Assembly (NCBI GenBank): GCA_025210295.1
Contig: JAOASC010000040.1
Span: 52,817 to 116,816 of the forward strand
DNA: 64,000 nt
Source of the DNA: Flavobacteriales bacterium
GTDB lineage: Bacteria; Bacteroidota; Bacteroidia; Flavobacteriales_D; Parvicellaceae
Direction: 5' to 3'
The first letter of the stretch is position 1, and the number at the start of each line of letters is the position of its first letter. Below are positions 28,233 through 37,204 of the stretch, piece by piece. The position numbers and the translations under genes were made by a program. The notes beneath the pieces are model-generated. The model worked only from the letters and a program-made list of their open reading frames with translations, was not told the origin of the DNA and ran no database searches.

Positions 28233-30635
28233 ATGAAAGTACTTTTATTCTTGATCATTTCAATTTCTTCCTTTCCTTTATGTGTAAATCTTCTAGATGT
28301 AAAAAATCAAACGGTTCATCACTTAATCCCTCAAAAAAAAGAAAAGCAATTAACCCAAGAAAAGGATTCGGTTACAATCGCACTCGATTTGTCTAACCAA
28401 AACCTTGAGTTTATTCCTAATGAATTATTGAATTATGTAGCTTTGGAAACTATTAATTTGAGTCAGAATCAGCAACTAAAAATTGAACAATCATTCTATC
28501 GTTTAGCTCAAATAAAAACATTGAGGGCCATGAATTTAAGTAGTTGTCAATTGGCATATATTCCATTTTCGATTAATGAAATTAGAGGACTAGAAGTCTT
28601 AGATTTAAGTAATAACTATTTATTCGAAATACCAGATATGATGCATAAAATGCAGCATTTAAAACATGTAGATTTAAGCCAAAATGATTTAAAAGAATTA
28701 GGTTATGCACCGAGTTTATGGAGAAATTTAGAGACCATTAATTTAAAAGGGAATCCTCGATTAGATATGGAAAATGCTTTTCGTGGACTATCATATTTAA
28801 CTCAATTGAAAAGGGTTGAGGTCAGTAATTTACGTGAAATTCCAGAAAATACGATACGATTAGATGTAGAAGAACTTGTTTTTGAAGCATGCAGTTTTAA
28901 GGAAAGTACAGTGAAATTTCCAGAAAATAGTAAAATAAAGGCTGTTGTTTTTGATGATTGTAAAAAAACAAAATTTAATAAAGTGTTGCCTGCTATTGCT
29001 ACGAATAAGAAATTAGAAGAATTAAAGTTAATTAATAACAATTTAAAACGCTTAGTAATAGATTCTATTCAGTTTCCTAACTTAAAGTTATTAGATCTAA
29101 GTGGAAATGCTATTGATCCAAAAGATTTAGAAAGGCTCAAAAAACAATTTCCAAATTGTAAAATAGAAGATGGAAGAGAGGAAAACAAAAGTGTAATTCC
29201 AGAAAAAAGGATTATAAGTCCTCCTATTCAACAAGCTTTGATAACTCCAAAAGAGTTTGAGGTAGTACCTAATCAACCACAAAGGTTAACAACTTCAAAC
29301 TCTAGACTAACAATACCCCAAAATGCATTTTTAGATGAAGCTGGAAAGGTCATTACAACACCAGTTAAAATTGCTTACAAGGAAATTTTAAATCCAGTGG
29401 ATCAAATTTTAAGTGGAATTCCAATGGAGTATGATAGTGCAGGTACTACCTATAACTTTGAATCGGCTGGAATGATAGAATTTAGAGCTGAATCTGAAGG
29501 AAAAGAAGTGTTTCCTAATCCTAATGCTTTAATCAATGTAGAATTAGACTCTAAATTTACAGATGCTAATTATAGTTTTTACTCAATTGATGATGAAACA
29601 GGAAAGTGGGATTATCTTCAACCAGCAATACAAAAAGAAGAAGTAACCAATGCTACGGCGCCCAAACTAAATAAGGAAATTAGCGCATTAAAGCCTGAAC
29701 TAACACTCCCACAGTTAAGGCATCATATTGTTAAAAATCGGAGGGGAAGAAAAACCTATTACGTTAAAGTATATCAAAATTACATTGCAGGTGGATATTA
29801 TGAAAGTCTTCAATTCTTGAATAAGTCAAAACTAATAGTTGATTATAAAAAAGCAAGAGTATTAAGAAGAACCCTAAAAAAGTACCATAAAGAAAATAGA
29901 AATTATTTAGGTGTTCATGATGGTGAATTAGTTCAGGAAAATCTTTGTTTTGGATATGATTTTACGATTAATAAAGAGCAAGATGTCTTTGATTTAACGA
30001 TACACTATATAGACAGTTCGTTAACTGTTCCTTGTAGGTTGTCCTCTAAAAGCAATAAGAATTCGGAGCAAAAACAGTATTTAAAATTTTGGAAAAGGTA
30101 TAACAAAATCATGAAAGAAGAGCGCGGAGAGCAAGCAACAAAACTCAAAAAATATACCTCAGAAATGAATACCTATGAAAGTAGGCTCCAAGTTTATCAA
30201 GATGAAATGCGTAATTACCGTGGAGCTTTAACTTATACCAAAACCTATACTGTAGGATTAACCGGATTTGGAATCTTTAATTGGGATCGATTACCAAGAG
30301 CTAGTATTAACATAACTCAAAAGAAGAAGCGAAATAGAGTAAAAGTAATGTTGAAAAATGTAGGAAAAGCACTGTTTGTTCCTGTAGTACTTTATATTTT
30401 AGATAAGAAAAACAACACTTATATAAAAGAGAGAGATGTGAATCATCTGACTTATGATGAGGGAAGAAAATATTCATTATTATTGATGGATGCTGAGGAA
30501 AATATCGTCATAGTAAATCATAAAGCATTTGCAGATGGCGTTAAAAATATGCAAGACTTTACAGTTGAATTTGAACCAGAATTTATTGCTAAAGATGATG
30601 TAAAAAGAGCAGACCTACTAAAAAAGCTGATGTGA
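28233..30635 (+). CDS. Exported leucine-rich-repeat protein with ZU5/FAM171-like domain
   Basis: An 800-residue protein with a signal peptide (VLLFLIISISSFPLCV). Residues about 45-300 hold leucine-rich repeats (LDLSNQNLEFIPNELLN, MNLSSCQLAYIPFSINE, LDLSNNYLFEIPDMMHK, VDLSQNDLKELG, LDLSGNAIDPKDLERLKK). From about 345 comes a domain with LTIPQNAFLDEAGKVI...VKIAYKEI and ILSGIPMEYDSAGTTYNFESAG, the pattern of exported Bacteroidota proteins with ZU5/FAM171-like folds. A basic, Lys-rich coiled stretch covers about 610-660, then a beta-rich tail. No sorting domain or lipobox was found, so it may be periplasmic. Its stop overlaps the next start (TGATG), so the two are coupled. Confidence 0.8.
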   Translation: MKVLLFLIISISSFPLCVNLLDVKNQTVHHLIPQKKEKQLTQEKDSVTIALDLSNQNLEFIPNELLNYVALETINLSQNQQLKIEQSFYRLAQIKTLRAMNLSSCQLAYIPFSINEIRGLEVLDLSNNYLFEIPDMMHKMQHLKHVDLSQNDLKELGYAPSLWRNLETINLKGNPRLDMENAFRGLSYLTQLKRVEVSNLREIPENTIRLDVEELVFEACSFKESTVKFPENSKIKAVVFDDCKKTKFNKVLPAIATNKKLEELKLINNNLKRLVIDSIQFPNLKLLDLSGNAIDPKDLERLKKQFPNCKIEDGREENKSVIPEKRIISPPIQQALITPKEFEVVPNQPQRLTTSNSRLTIPQNAFLDEAGKVITTPVKIAYKEILNPVDQILSGIPMEYDSAGTTYNFESAGMIEFRAESEGKEVFPNPNALINVELDSKFTDANYSFYSIDDETGKWDYLQPAIQKEEVTNATAPKLNKEISALKPELTLPQLRHHIVKNRRGRKTYYVKVYQNYIAGGYYESLQFLNKSKLIVDYKKARVLRRTLKKYHKENRNYLGVHDGELVQENLCFGYDFTINKEQDVFDLTIHYIDSSLTVPCRLSSKSNKNSEQKQYLKFWKRYNKIMKEERGEQATKLKKYTSEMNTYESRLQVYQDEMRNYRGALTYTKTYTVGLTGFGIFNWDRLPRASINITQKKKRNRVKVMLKNVGKALFVPVVLYILDKKNNTYIKERDVNHLTYDEGRKYSLLLMDAEENIVIVNHKAFADGVKNMQDFTVEFEPEFIAKDDVKRADLLKKLM

Positions 30636-31390
30636 TGAAAAAAATGCTGCTCATCTTGTTGCTTCCTATAACAGTTTGGACGCAATCTCGAAGTTTTAAA
30701 ACATTTTCAGAAACGTATGTCGCTAAAGAGAATAGCTATTTCACAGCTTATGATTGGCAATCTTTTTTTGAGTCAGGAGTAGCTCTAAATGAACTGGATA
30801 TTGAAAATATAGATCAGGAATTATTGAGCGCAACCGTCTTTTTTACGTTTAATAAAATCAGGGCGAAGAAAAGAAGAGCTCCTTTAGTGATGAATGAAGC
30901 ATTGTATCAAGCAGTACAAACTTATGGAAGTTATTACCGTTCAGGGAGTTTTAAGCATCGAGATGGTAATATCAGAAAGGCAAAAAAATGTGTGAAGTAT
31001 GTAGCGATGGATAAAGGTTATCATGGAGCATTTCAAAAGGTATATATTAAACAAGCTCAAGCGATTAATAAGAAACGAAGAGCTGTTTATCATCATGATA
31101 AAAAAGCAGAGGATGGAACAGGTTATTATTATGGAGGAAAACCTAAAGCTAAAGATTCTTTAAGAGCGTTAAAACCAATATTACCATATACTTATGAGGA
31201 GTTTGCAGAAGAGGTGGTGAAAAGGTGGTTTAGAGGGAATAATGCCAAGTTCAGTAAGGGAAAAGCCTTTACTGAGGGGGCTTGTTATGTTTATATCCAT
31301 TATAAAAATGTTAACAAACGATATCTTCCTTATGCTAGAGTATTATTTGTAGTAGGAGGAAGAAGAATGTTATTAATGCCTGAAGATTAA
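30635..31390 (+). CDS. Small exported CAP/SCP-like protein
   Basis: About 251 residues. The ATG at 30635 shares a base with the preceding TGA; a GTG one codon earlier is possible but less likely. Signal peptide LLILLLPITVWTQ. Residues about 65-115 (FFTFNKIRAKKRRAPLVMNEALYQAVQTY...HRDGN) resemble the helix and metal-site region of the CAP/SCP superfamily, and FAEEVVKRWFRG...GACYVYIHYKN resembles its second half. The protein is unusually basic (many KK/RR). It is translationally coupled to the LRR protein, so the two may act together at the cell surface. CAP assignment is moderate; function unknown. Confidence 0.65.
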   Translation: MKKMLLILLLPITVWTQSRSFKTFSETYVAKENSYFTAYDWQSFFESGVALNELDIENIDQELLSATVFFTFNKIRAKKRRAPLVMNEALYQAVQTYGSYYRSGSFKHRDGNIRKAKKCVKYVAMDKGYHGAFQKVYIKQAQAINKKRRAVYHHDKKAEDGTGYYYGGKPKAKDSLRALKPILPYTYEEFAEEVVKRWFRGNNAKFSKGKAFTEGACYVYIHYKNVNKRYLPYARVLFVVGGRRMLLMPED

Positions 31391-31414
31391 TGAAAATTAT
31401 TCCATCTCACTAAA

Positions 31415-31430
31415 TTCAATTATCTTTATA
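31415..31430 (+). promoter_or_regulatory. Promoter-like 16-mer upstream of the penicillin acylase gene (copy 1)
   Basis: The 16 bases ending in TATCTTTATA are identical to 33673-33688 upstream of mutL. The core TATCTTTA differs from the TAnnTTTG -7 consensus only in its last base. It lies about 50 bases before the ATG at 31481. Confidence 0.45.
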
Positions 31431-31480
31431 AGCAGTAGCAAGCGATAAAACTTGCATGCATTAAGTCAATACGAATAATT

Positions 31481-33631
31481 ATGATTACCTTAAAAGATAA
31501 CCAAATTACGATTCAAAGAGTTGAAGGAGAAATTCCAGAAGTAAAAGCAGAGAATGAGAATGATTTATTCTTTGGTATAGGCTATTGTCATGCTTATGAT
31601 AGAGGGATTCAGATGATGGTGATGAAAACATTGGGAGCTGGACGAGCTGCTGAATTGTTAAAAGGTAGTCCTGAAATGATAGAAATTGATCGTTTTTTTA
31701 GATCAACAGGATGGCAATATAATATCCAGTCAGAAGTAGAAAAATTTTCTGCTGAAGAACTTGAGAAACTACAAGCATATTGCGATGGCGCTAATGAATG
31801 TTTTCGAAAAAGAAAACCTTGGGAATTATCAATATTATTAGGGTTTAAAGACTTTGAATGGACGATTGGAGATATGGTGTTATTGAGTCGAATGATAGGT
31901 TATTTAACTTTAGCACAAGCTCAAGGTGAAATAGAACATTTGTTTATAGAATTAGTTCAAAAAGGAATATCCAAAGAATTATTAAATGAACTTTTTCCTG
32001 AGATTTTAGGTGATTATGATGAGGAGTTATTGAAGAAAATACAGTTGGTCGATAATATTATCCCAGAAGCAGTAAAACAGAGTAAAATAGTTGACCCTAT
32101 GATGGCTTCCAATAATTGGGTAATTAGTGGAGAAAAATCTGCTTCAGGAGAACCGCTATTGGTGAATGACCCCCATTTAGAGATTAACCGATTACCGTCA
32201 GTTTGGTATGAAGTTCGACTCAACAATAAAGGAAACTATTCTCATGGAATGACAATGCCTGGAATTTGTGGATTGTTAATTGGTGCCAATGGTCATTTAG
32301 CCTGGGGAACCACTTATGCTTTTATGGATGCTATTGATTCTTGGGTAGAACAGTGTAAGGACGAATCCTATTTAAAAGATGGGGAGTGGATTCCGTTTAA
32401 GAAAAGGGAAGAGGTTATTAAAGTAAAAGGAAAAAAAGCTCAAAAAGTTACGTTCTACGAAAATGAACATGGGGTGCTCCAAGGAGAACCTACTAAAGAA
32501 GGGTATTATTTGTCATCGCGTTGGAGTGGTCAAGATGGTGGAGCGACTTCGATTAAGAATGGCTTATTGATGTTTTCAAGAGCTTCAGTGGAAGAAGGAA
32601 TGGAATGTTTAGGGCAATTTGAAATGGCATTTAATTGGGTTTTGGCCGATAAAACAGGAAATATTGGTTATCAAATGTCAGGGTTACTTCCCAAGAGAAA
32701 AGCGGGAGTCTCAGATTTTGTACCATTAATTGGTTGGGATTCAACTTATGATTGGAAAGGCTATTATCCACATACAGATTTACCTAGCGAATTGAATCCA
32801 GAAAATGGAGTTATTGCTACAGCAAATGAAAAAATAACCACTTCAGGAAAGGTTCCAACACAAACGATAGCCATGGGAGATTATCGTTCCAAGAGAATCA
32901 AACAATTGCTGTCAGAAAAGGAAAAACTGGGGGTTGAAGACATGAAAGAAATGCATTATGATGTGTATTCGATTCAAGCTGAAAAGTTTATGCATACTAT
33001 TCGCCCGTTGTTACCTGACACCCCTAGTGGGATTTGTTTAAGAGATTGGGATTTGTGTTATGATATAGATTCAGAGGGAGCGTTTTTATTCGAACAGGTT
33101 TACAGAAGTTTATACGCGGTTGTTTTTGGTCCAGTAATAGGAAAAACTACACAACAATTTTTACAAAATGAAACCGGAGTGTTTGTAGATTTTTATGAAA
33201 ATTTTGATAAAGTTTTGCTCAAGGAATCTTCAGCATGGTTTGGAGAAAAGACAAAGCAAGCAATATATGAAGAAGCTATTCGGATAGGTCTAGAGGGAGA
33301 GGTCAAAAAATGGGGAGAAGTCAATCAGTTTTCGCTTAAAAATATTCTTTTAGGAGAAGCATTACCTCAGTTTTTAGGATTTAACAAAGGACCATTCGCT
33401 TTGCCTGGAGGAAGAGCGACGATATTGCAAGGGCAAGTATACAGAGCCAATAATAGAAATACCACCTTTGCTCCATCTTGTAGAATGATTGTTGATTTTG
33501 GAGAGGAAACGATCTATACCAATTATTCTGGAGGAGTCTCAGATAGAAGATTTTCAAAGAATTATAACAACGATTTTCAAAATTGGGACAACAAAATTTA
33601 TCGTAAATACAGTTTAGCAAAACCAACTTAG
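31481..33631 (+). CDS. Penicillin-acylase-family (Ntn hydrolase) protein lacking a signal peptide
   Basis: A 716-residue Ntn-hydrolase precursor. The autocleavage site is visible at MMA|SNNWVISG with Ser at about residue 210, which becomes the N-terminal nucleophile of the beta subunit. Before it is the alpha chain with FGIGYCHAYDRGIQMMVMK. Beta-chain features follow: LLVNDPHLEI, ANGHLAWGTTYAFMDAIDSW, FNWVLADKTGNIGYQMSG, and GGRATILQGQ...PSCRMIVDFG. Family members hydrolyse penicillins, acyl-homoserine lactones or lipopeptide amides. Most are exported, but this one starts MITLKDNQITIQRVEG with no signal peptide and no upstream in-frame start offering one. A cytoplasmic location is therefore indicated. 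Substrate unknown. Confidence 0.88.
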   Translation: MITLKDNQITIQRVEGEIPEVKAENENDLFFGIGYCHAYDRGIQMMVMKTLGAGRAAELLKGSPEMIEIDRFFRSTGWQYNIQSEVEKFSAEELEKLQAYCDGANECFRKRKPWELSILLGFKDFEWTIGDMVLLSRMIGYLTLAQAQGEIEHLFIELVQKGISKELLNELFPEILGDYDEELLKKIQLVDNIIPEAVKQSKIVDPMMASNNWVISGEKSASGEPLLVNDPHLEINRLPSVWYEVRLNNKGNYSHGMTMPGICGLLIGANGHLAWGTTYAFMDAIDSWVEQCKDESYLKDGEWIPFKKREEVIKVKGKKAQKVTFYENEHGVLQGEPTKEGYYLSSRWSGQDGGATSIKNGLLMFSRASVEEGMECLGQFEMAFNWVLADKTGNIGYQMSGLLPKRKAGVSDFVPLIGWDSTYDWKGYYPHTDLPSELNPENGVIATANEKITTSGKVPTQTIAMGDYRSKRIKQLLSEKEKLGVEDMKEMHYDVYSIQAEKFMHTIRPLLPDTPSGICLRDWDLCYDIDSEGAFLFEQVYRSLYAVVFGPVIGKTTQQFLQNETGVFVDFYENFDKVLLKESSAWFGEKTKQAIYEEAIRIGLEGEVKKWGEVNQFSLKNILLGEALPQFLGFNKGPFALPGGRATILQGQVYRANNRNTTFAPSCRMIVDFGEETIYTNYSGGVSDRRFSKNYNNDFQNWDNKIYRKYSLAKPT

Positions 33632-33672
33632 TTAAGATAGATGATGGTAATCTTTGCTTCTATTTCATGAAT

Positions 33673-33688
33673 TTCAATTATCTTTATA
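33673..33688 (+). promoter_or_regulatory. Promoter-like 16-mer upstream of mutL (copy 2)
   Basis: Identical to 31415-31430. TATCTTTA at 33679-33686 is preceded by TTTG at 33653-33656 with a 22-base gap, compatible with a -33/-7 pair. It sits 37 bases upstream of the mutL ATG. Confidence 0.5.
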
Positions 33689-33722
33689 GCTTCTAAAAAT
33701 TGAAACAGAAGAATAGAAGGGA

Positions 33723-35606
33723 ATGTCGGATATAATAAAGTTATTGCCAGATAATGTAGCCAATCAAATTGCGGCGGGAGAAGTGGTACAAAGACCATCA
33801 TCGGCTGTAAAAGAATTGTTAGAAAATGCAATAGATGCTGGTTCAACAAAAATTGATTTAATTATAAAAGATGCTGGTAAAACTTTAATCCAAGTAGTGG
33901 ATAATGGAGGAGGCATGTCAGAAACAGATGCAAGAATGTGTTTTGAGCGTCATGCCACTTCAAAAATTACTTCTTCGGATGATTTATTTGCGTTGAGGAC
34001 AAAAGGGTTTAGAGGAGAAGCGCTAGCTTCTATAGCAGCAATAGCACAAGTTGAACTACAGACTAAAACAGAAGAAAGTGATTTAGGAACACATATTGTA
34101 ATCGAAGGAAGTACAGTAAAGAGTCAAGAGCCTGCGGCTTGTCCAACTGGAACAAAGTTTACGGTAAAGAATTTATTTTTTAATGTTCCTGCACGTCGAA
34201 ATTTCTTGAAGTCCAACCCTGTTGAGACCAAACACATTGTCGATGAATTTGAACGTGTAGCTTTAACGCATCCTGATATTCATTTCACGATGCACCACAA
34301 CGAAAATGAGGTGTTCAATTTACCTCCTACAACATTACGCCAACGTATAGTAAATGTGTTTGGTAAAAAAATGAATGAAAGAATTGTCCCTATTGAGCAG
34401 GAAACAACAGTGGTGAATATATCAGGGTATGTGATTAAACCCGAATATGCCAAAAGAACCAGGGGAGAGCAATTCTTTTTTGTAAATGATCGTTTTATCA
34501 AAAGCACGTATTTAAATCACGCAGTAAAGTCGGCTTATTCGAATTTAATAAGTAGTGAACAATACCCATCGTATTTTATCTATTTAGAGGTTTCACCTGA
34601 TTTCATCGATATTAATATTCATCCAACTAAAACAGAAATTAAGTTTGAAGATGAACGAACGGTGTATGCCATTTTAAACTCAGCAATCAAAAACTCTCTA
34701 GGGAAATATAATATAGCCCCTACGTTGGACTTTGACCAAGAGACTTCATTCAATGTCGCGCCATTAAAAGAAGGGCAAGAAATTAAAATGCCTACCATTC
34801 AGGTTGATACGACTTATAACCCATTTGAAACATCTGATAAAAGTGAGACAAAAAGCACTTCAACATCTAGTTTTAAAATGCCAAAAGCGACAGCTTTTGA
34901 GCAAGATGAAGTCGATGCCAATCTAGATTTTTTAGCGTCGATTCAAGAAACGTCAACAAATGTTAAAAATGCTGACATTTTTACCGAATCTGAAACTGTG
35001 GAACAAAATTGGTCGGAAGAAACTACAGTTGAGACCAAGCAAAAGTTTTATCAACTGCACAACAAATATATTCTGACTCAAGTGCGTTCTGGGCTGTTAA
35101 TGATCGATCAGCAAAGAGCTCACCAAAGAGTTTTATTTGAGCAGTTTTTAAATAAAATGGAGGAACGAAATATTGAAACTCAAAAATTGCTTTTTCCTCA
35201 ACAAGTAGAATTAAATGCAAGTGATTTTGCATTGATTAGTGAATTGTTAGATGAATTAAATAATGTTGGGTTTGAAATTTCAGTTTTTGGACAAAATACA
35301 TTGGTAATTAATGGTTTACCTGTAGGTGTTTCGGATAGTGAGGCTGAACGTTTAATTGAGCGTTTACTAGAAGAATTAAAACACAATACCAATAATACAG
35401 GAACCAATTATCAACAGAAAATGGCAATGATTATGGCCAATAGTTCGTGTATAAAAATGGGAAGAAGTATGGAACATGAAGAGATGGAGCACCTGTTTAA
35501 TGAATTGTTTGCGTGTCAATCACCAAACTTTAGCCCATCTGGAAAACCAATCATTGTGAAGTTTGAAGAAGATGAACTCGACCAACGTTTTGAAAGAAAG
35601 AGATAA
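33723..35606 (+). CDS. mutL: DNA mismatch repair protein MutL
   Basis: A 627-residue MutL. The N-terminal GHKL ATPase is clear: IAAGEVVQRPSSAVKELLENAIDAG (motif I), VVDNGGGM (II), RHATSKI and RTKGFRGEALASIAAIA (III), GTKFTVKNLFFNVPARRNFLK. A flexible linker covers about 340-440 and a C-terminal dimerisation domain runs to the end. In the usual endonuclease motif region the chain reads LMIDQQRAHQRVLFEQFL rather than DQHAxxExxxxE, and the end reads CQSPNFSPSGKPIIVKF where active nucleases have a C-P-H-G-R-P site. The metal site is thus altered. MutL couples MutS mismatch recognition to strand incision. The first rhomboid gene overlaps its stop by one base. Confidence 0.95.
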   Translation: MSDIIKLLPDNVANQIAAGEVVQRPSSAVKELLENAIDAGSTKIDLIIKDAGKTLIQVVDNGGGMSETDARMCFERHATSKITSSDDLFALRTKGFRGEALASIAAIAQVELQTKTEESDLGTHIVIEGSTVKSQEPAACPTGTKFTVKNLFFNVPARRNFLKSNPVETKHIVDEFERVALTHPDIHFTMHHNENEVFNLPPTTLRQRIVNVFGKKMNERIVPIEQETTVVNISGYVIKPEYAKRTRGEQFFFVNDRFIKSTYLNHAVKSAYSNLISSEQYPSYFIYLEVSPDFIDINIHPTKTEIKFEDERTVYAILNSAIKNSLGKYNIAPTLDFDQETSFNVAPLKEGQEIKMPTIQVDTTYNPFETSDKSETKSTSTSSFKMPKATAFEQDEVDANLDFLASIQETSTNVKNADIFTESETVEQNWSEETTVETKQKFYQLHNKYILTQVRSGLLMIDQQRAHQRVLFEQFLNKMEERNIETQKLLFPQQVELNASDFALISELLDELNNVGFEISVFGQNTLVINGLPVGVSDSEAERLIERLLEELKHNTNNTGTNYQQKMAMIMANSSCIKMGRSMEHEEMEHLFNELFACQSPNFSPSGKPIIVKFEEDELDQRFERKR

Positions 35607-36337
35607 TGTTAGATCAAATTTTTAGAAATATGACACCTGTCGTTAAGAACTTATTGATTCTTAACGTCTTGTTTTTTCTGGCACAGTTTGCCTTGCCAGC
35701 AGTAATGCATCAAATGGCGCTTTATCCAATTGGGACAGATAATTTTAGGCCTTGGCAGTTGGCAACGCATTTTTTTATGCACAGTACCAGTTCTTTTTTT
35801 CATATTTTATTTAACATGTTTGCTGTAGTGATGTTTGGTTCGCATTTAGAACGTGTATGGGGATCACAAAAGTTTTTATTCTACTATTTTTCTACAGCGT
35901 TAGGAGCGGCTTTATTGCATTCACTTGTAGTGTATTTAAGAATGGAAAGTTTGGCTGCTGAAATGAGTCCAGAGGCTGTAGACTACGTCGTTCAGAATGG
36001 TACTCAATTATGGGAGAGCCAGAGGAATTATTCTGATCCATCTATGGGGCAATTAAATGCAATGCGTAATGCTCCTGTTTTAGGTGCTTCAGGGGCTGTT
36101 TTTGGAATTTTGGTAGCATTTGGATATTTATTTCCAAATACTGAATTGATGTTGCTTTTTCCTCCAATTCCAATTAAGGCAAAATTTCTTGTTGTTGGTT
36201 ATATTGCTTTAGAGTTGTATTTAGGATTTGCCAATAATCCGCAAGATAATATAGCTCACTTTGCACACCTAGGTGGAGCACTCATAGGTATTCTGCTAGT
36301 ACTGTATTGGCAAAGAGATAAACGTAATTTTTATTAA
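35606..36337 (+). CDS. Rhomboid-family intramembrane serine protease (first of a tandem pair)
   Basis: A 243-residue polytopic protein with about six membrane segments. Rhomboid signatures: HILFNMFAVVMFG in the second conserved helix (Asn/His region), VLGASGAVFGILVAFGYLFP with catalytic Ser at about residue 160, and NIAHFAHLGGALIGILL with catalytic His near 218. The GASG and HxxHLGG motifs are complete, so activity is expected: cleavage of transmembrane substrates within the bilayer. An insertion of about 45 residues between helices (SLAAEMSPEAVDYVVQNG...) forms a loop before the GASG helix. It overlaps the mutL stop by one base, and the second rhomboid follows one base after it. Confidence 0.92.
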   Translation: MLDQIFRNMTPVVKNLLILNVLFFLAQFALPAVMHQMALYPIGTDNFRPWQLATHFFMHSTSSFFHILFNMFAVVMFGSHLERVWGSQKFLFYYFSTALGAALLHSLVVYLRMESLAAEMSPEAVDYVVQNGTQLWESQRNYSDPSMGQLNAMRNAPVLGASGAVFGILVAFGYLFPNTELMLLFPPIPIKAKFLVVGYIALELYLGFANNPQDNIAHFAHLGGALIGILLVLYWQRDKRNFY

Positions 36338-36338
36338 G

Positions 36339-37202
36339 ATGAGAGATGTTGTAGGAAATATAAAGGCTTTGTACAATAGAGGAGGGATGTTCTTAAAGTT
36401 GTTATATGTAAATGTGGCCATTTATGTTGTATTGAATATTTTTATAGGAGGATTGTTCCAGTTAGATCTTATTCATTGGTTTTCATTTGATTCCAACCTG
36501 TTGAGTAATATCAATAAACCGTGGAGCCTCTTTACCTATATGTTTATTCATGGAGGAACAAGACATATCTTGTTTAATATGTTGGTGCTCTTTTTTGTTG
36601 GGAGCATGTTTGAACATTACTTTGGCAAGAAAAAAGTTTTGAGTACCTATATTATAGGAGGATTGGCTGGAGCTGTCTTGTTTTTAATTACTCAAAATAT
36701 ATTTCCTTTATTGATTAATAGTGGACCCTCAACTTTATTAGGAGCCTCTGCTTCTGTAATGGCTATTTTTGTTGGTCTTGCTGCTTATAAACCTAATTTA
36801 GAAGTTGCGGTTTTTGGTGTATTTAATGTTAAACTGTACATCCTAGCTTTACTATATGTCGGGGTAGATTTATTGAGTGTAGGAAATTTAGACGGCGTGG
36901 CACACTTTGCGCATTTAGGTGGAGCAGCATGGGGATATTATATGGGAAGCCAGTTAAAAAATGGAAAAGATGTGAGTATGTGGTTTGATAAAGCCATTGG
37001 TAATTTATCAGGAATCTTTAAAAGAAAACCTAAGATGAAAGTTTCTTATTCCAATAATCCTAAGCCTCCTAGAGATGACTATGAGTACAATGCTAAAAAG
37101 CAATCAGATCAGCAAAAACTGGATGCTATTTTAGATAAAATAAAAGTTGGTGGATATGAAGCACTATCTAAAAAAGAGAAAGAGTTTTTAAATAATTTTT
37201 AA
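36339..37202 (+). CDS. Rhomboid-family intramembrane serine protease (second of a tandem pair)
   Basis: A 287-residue rhomboid with about six membrane helices followed by a soluble, basic C-terminal tail of about 75 residues (FKRKPKMKVSYSNNPKPPRDDYEYN...KIKVGGYEALSKKEKEFLNNF). The ending KxGYxSLSxxEKxFL is common in Bacteroidota rhomboids. Catalytic motifs: HGGTRHILFNMLVLFFVGSMFE, LLGASASVMAIFVG with Ser at about residue 136 (GASA in place of GASG), and GVAHFAHLGGAAWGYYMG with His at about residue 190. It lies in the same transcript as mutL, the first rhomboid and the EEP-family gene. Confidence 0.92.
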   Translation: MRDVVGNIKALYNRGGMFLKLLYVNVAIYVVLNIFIGGLFQLDLIHWFSFDSNLLSNINKPWSLFTYMFIHGGTRHILFNMLVLFFVGSMFEHYFGKKKVLSTYIIGGLAGAVLFLITQNIFPLLINSGPSTLLGASASVMAIFVGLAAYKPNLEVAVFGVFNVKLYILALLYVGVDLLSVGNLDGVAHFAHLGGAAWGYYMGSQLKNGKDVSMWFDKAIGNLSGIFKRKPKMKVSYSNNPKPPRDDYEYNAKKQSDQQKLDAILDKIKVGGYEALSKKEKEFLNNF

Positions 37203-37204
37203 AC

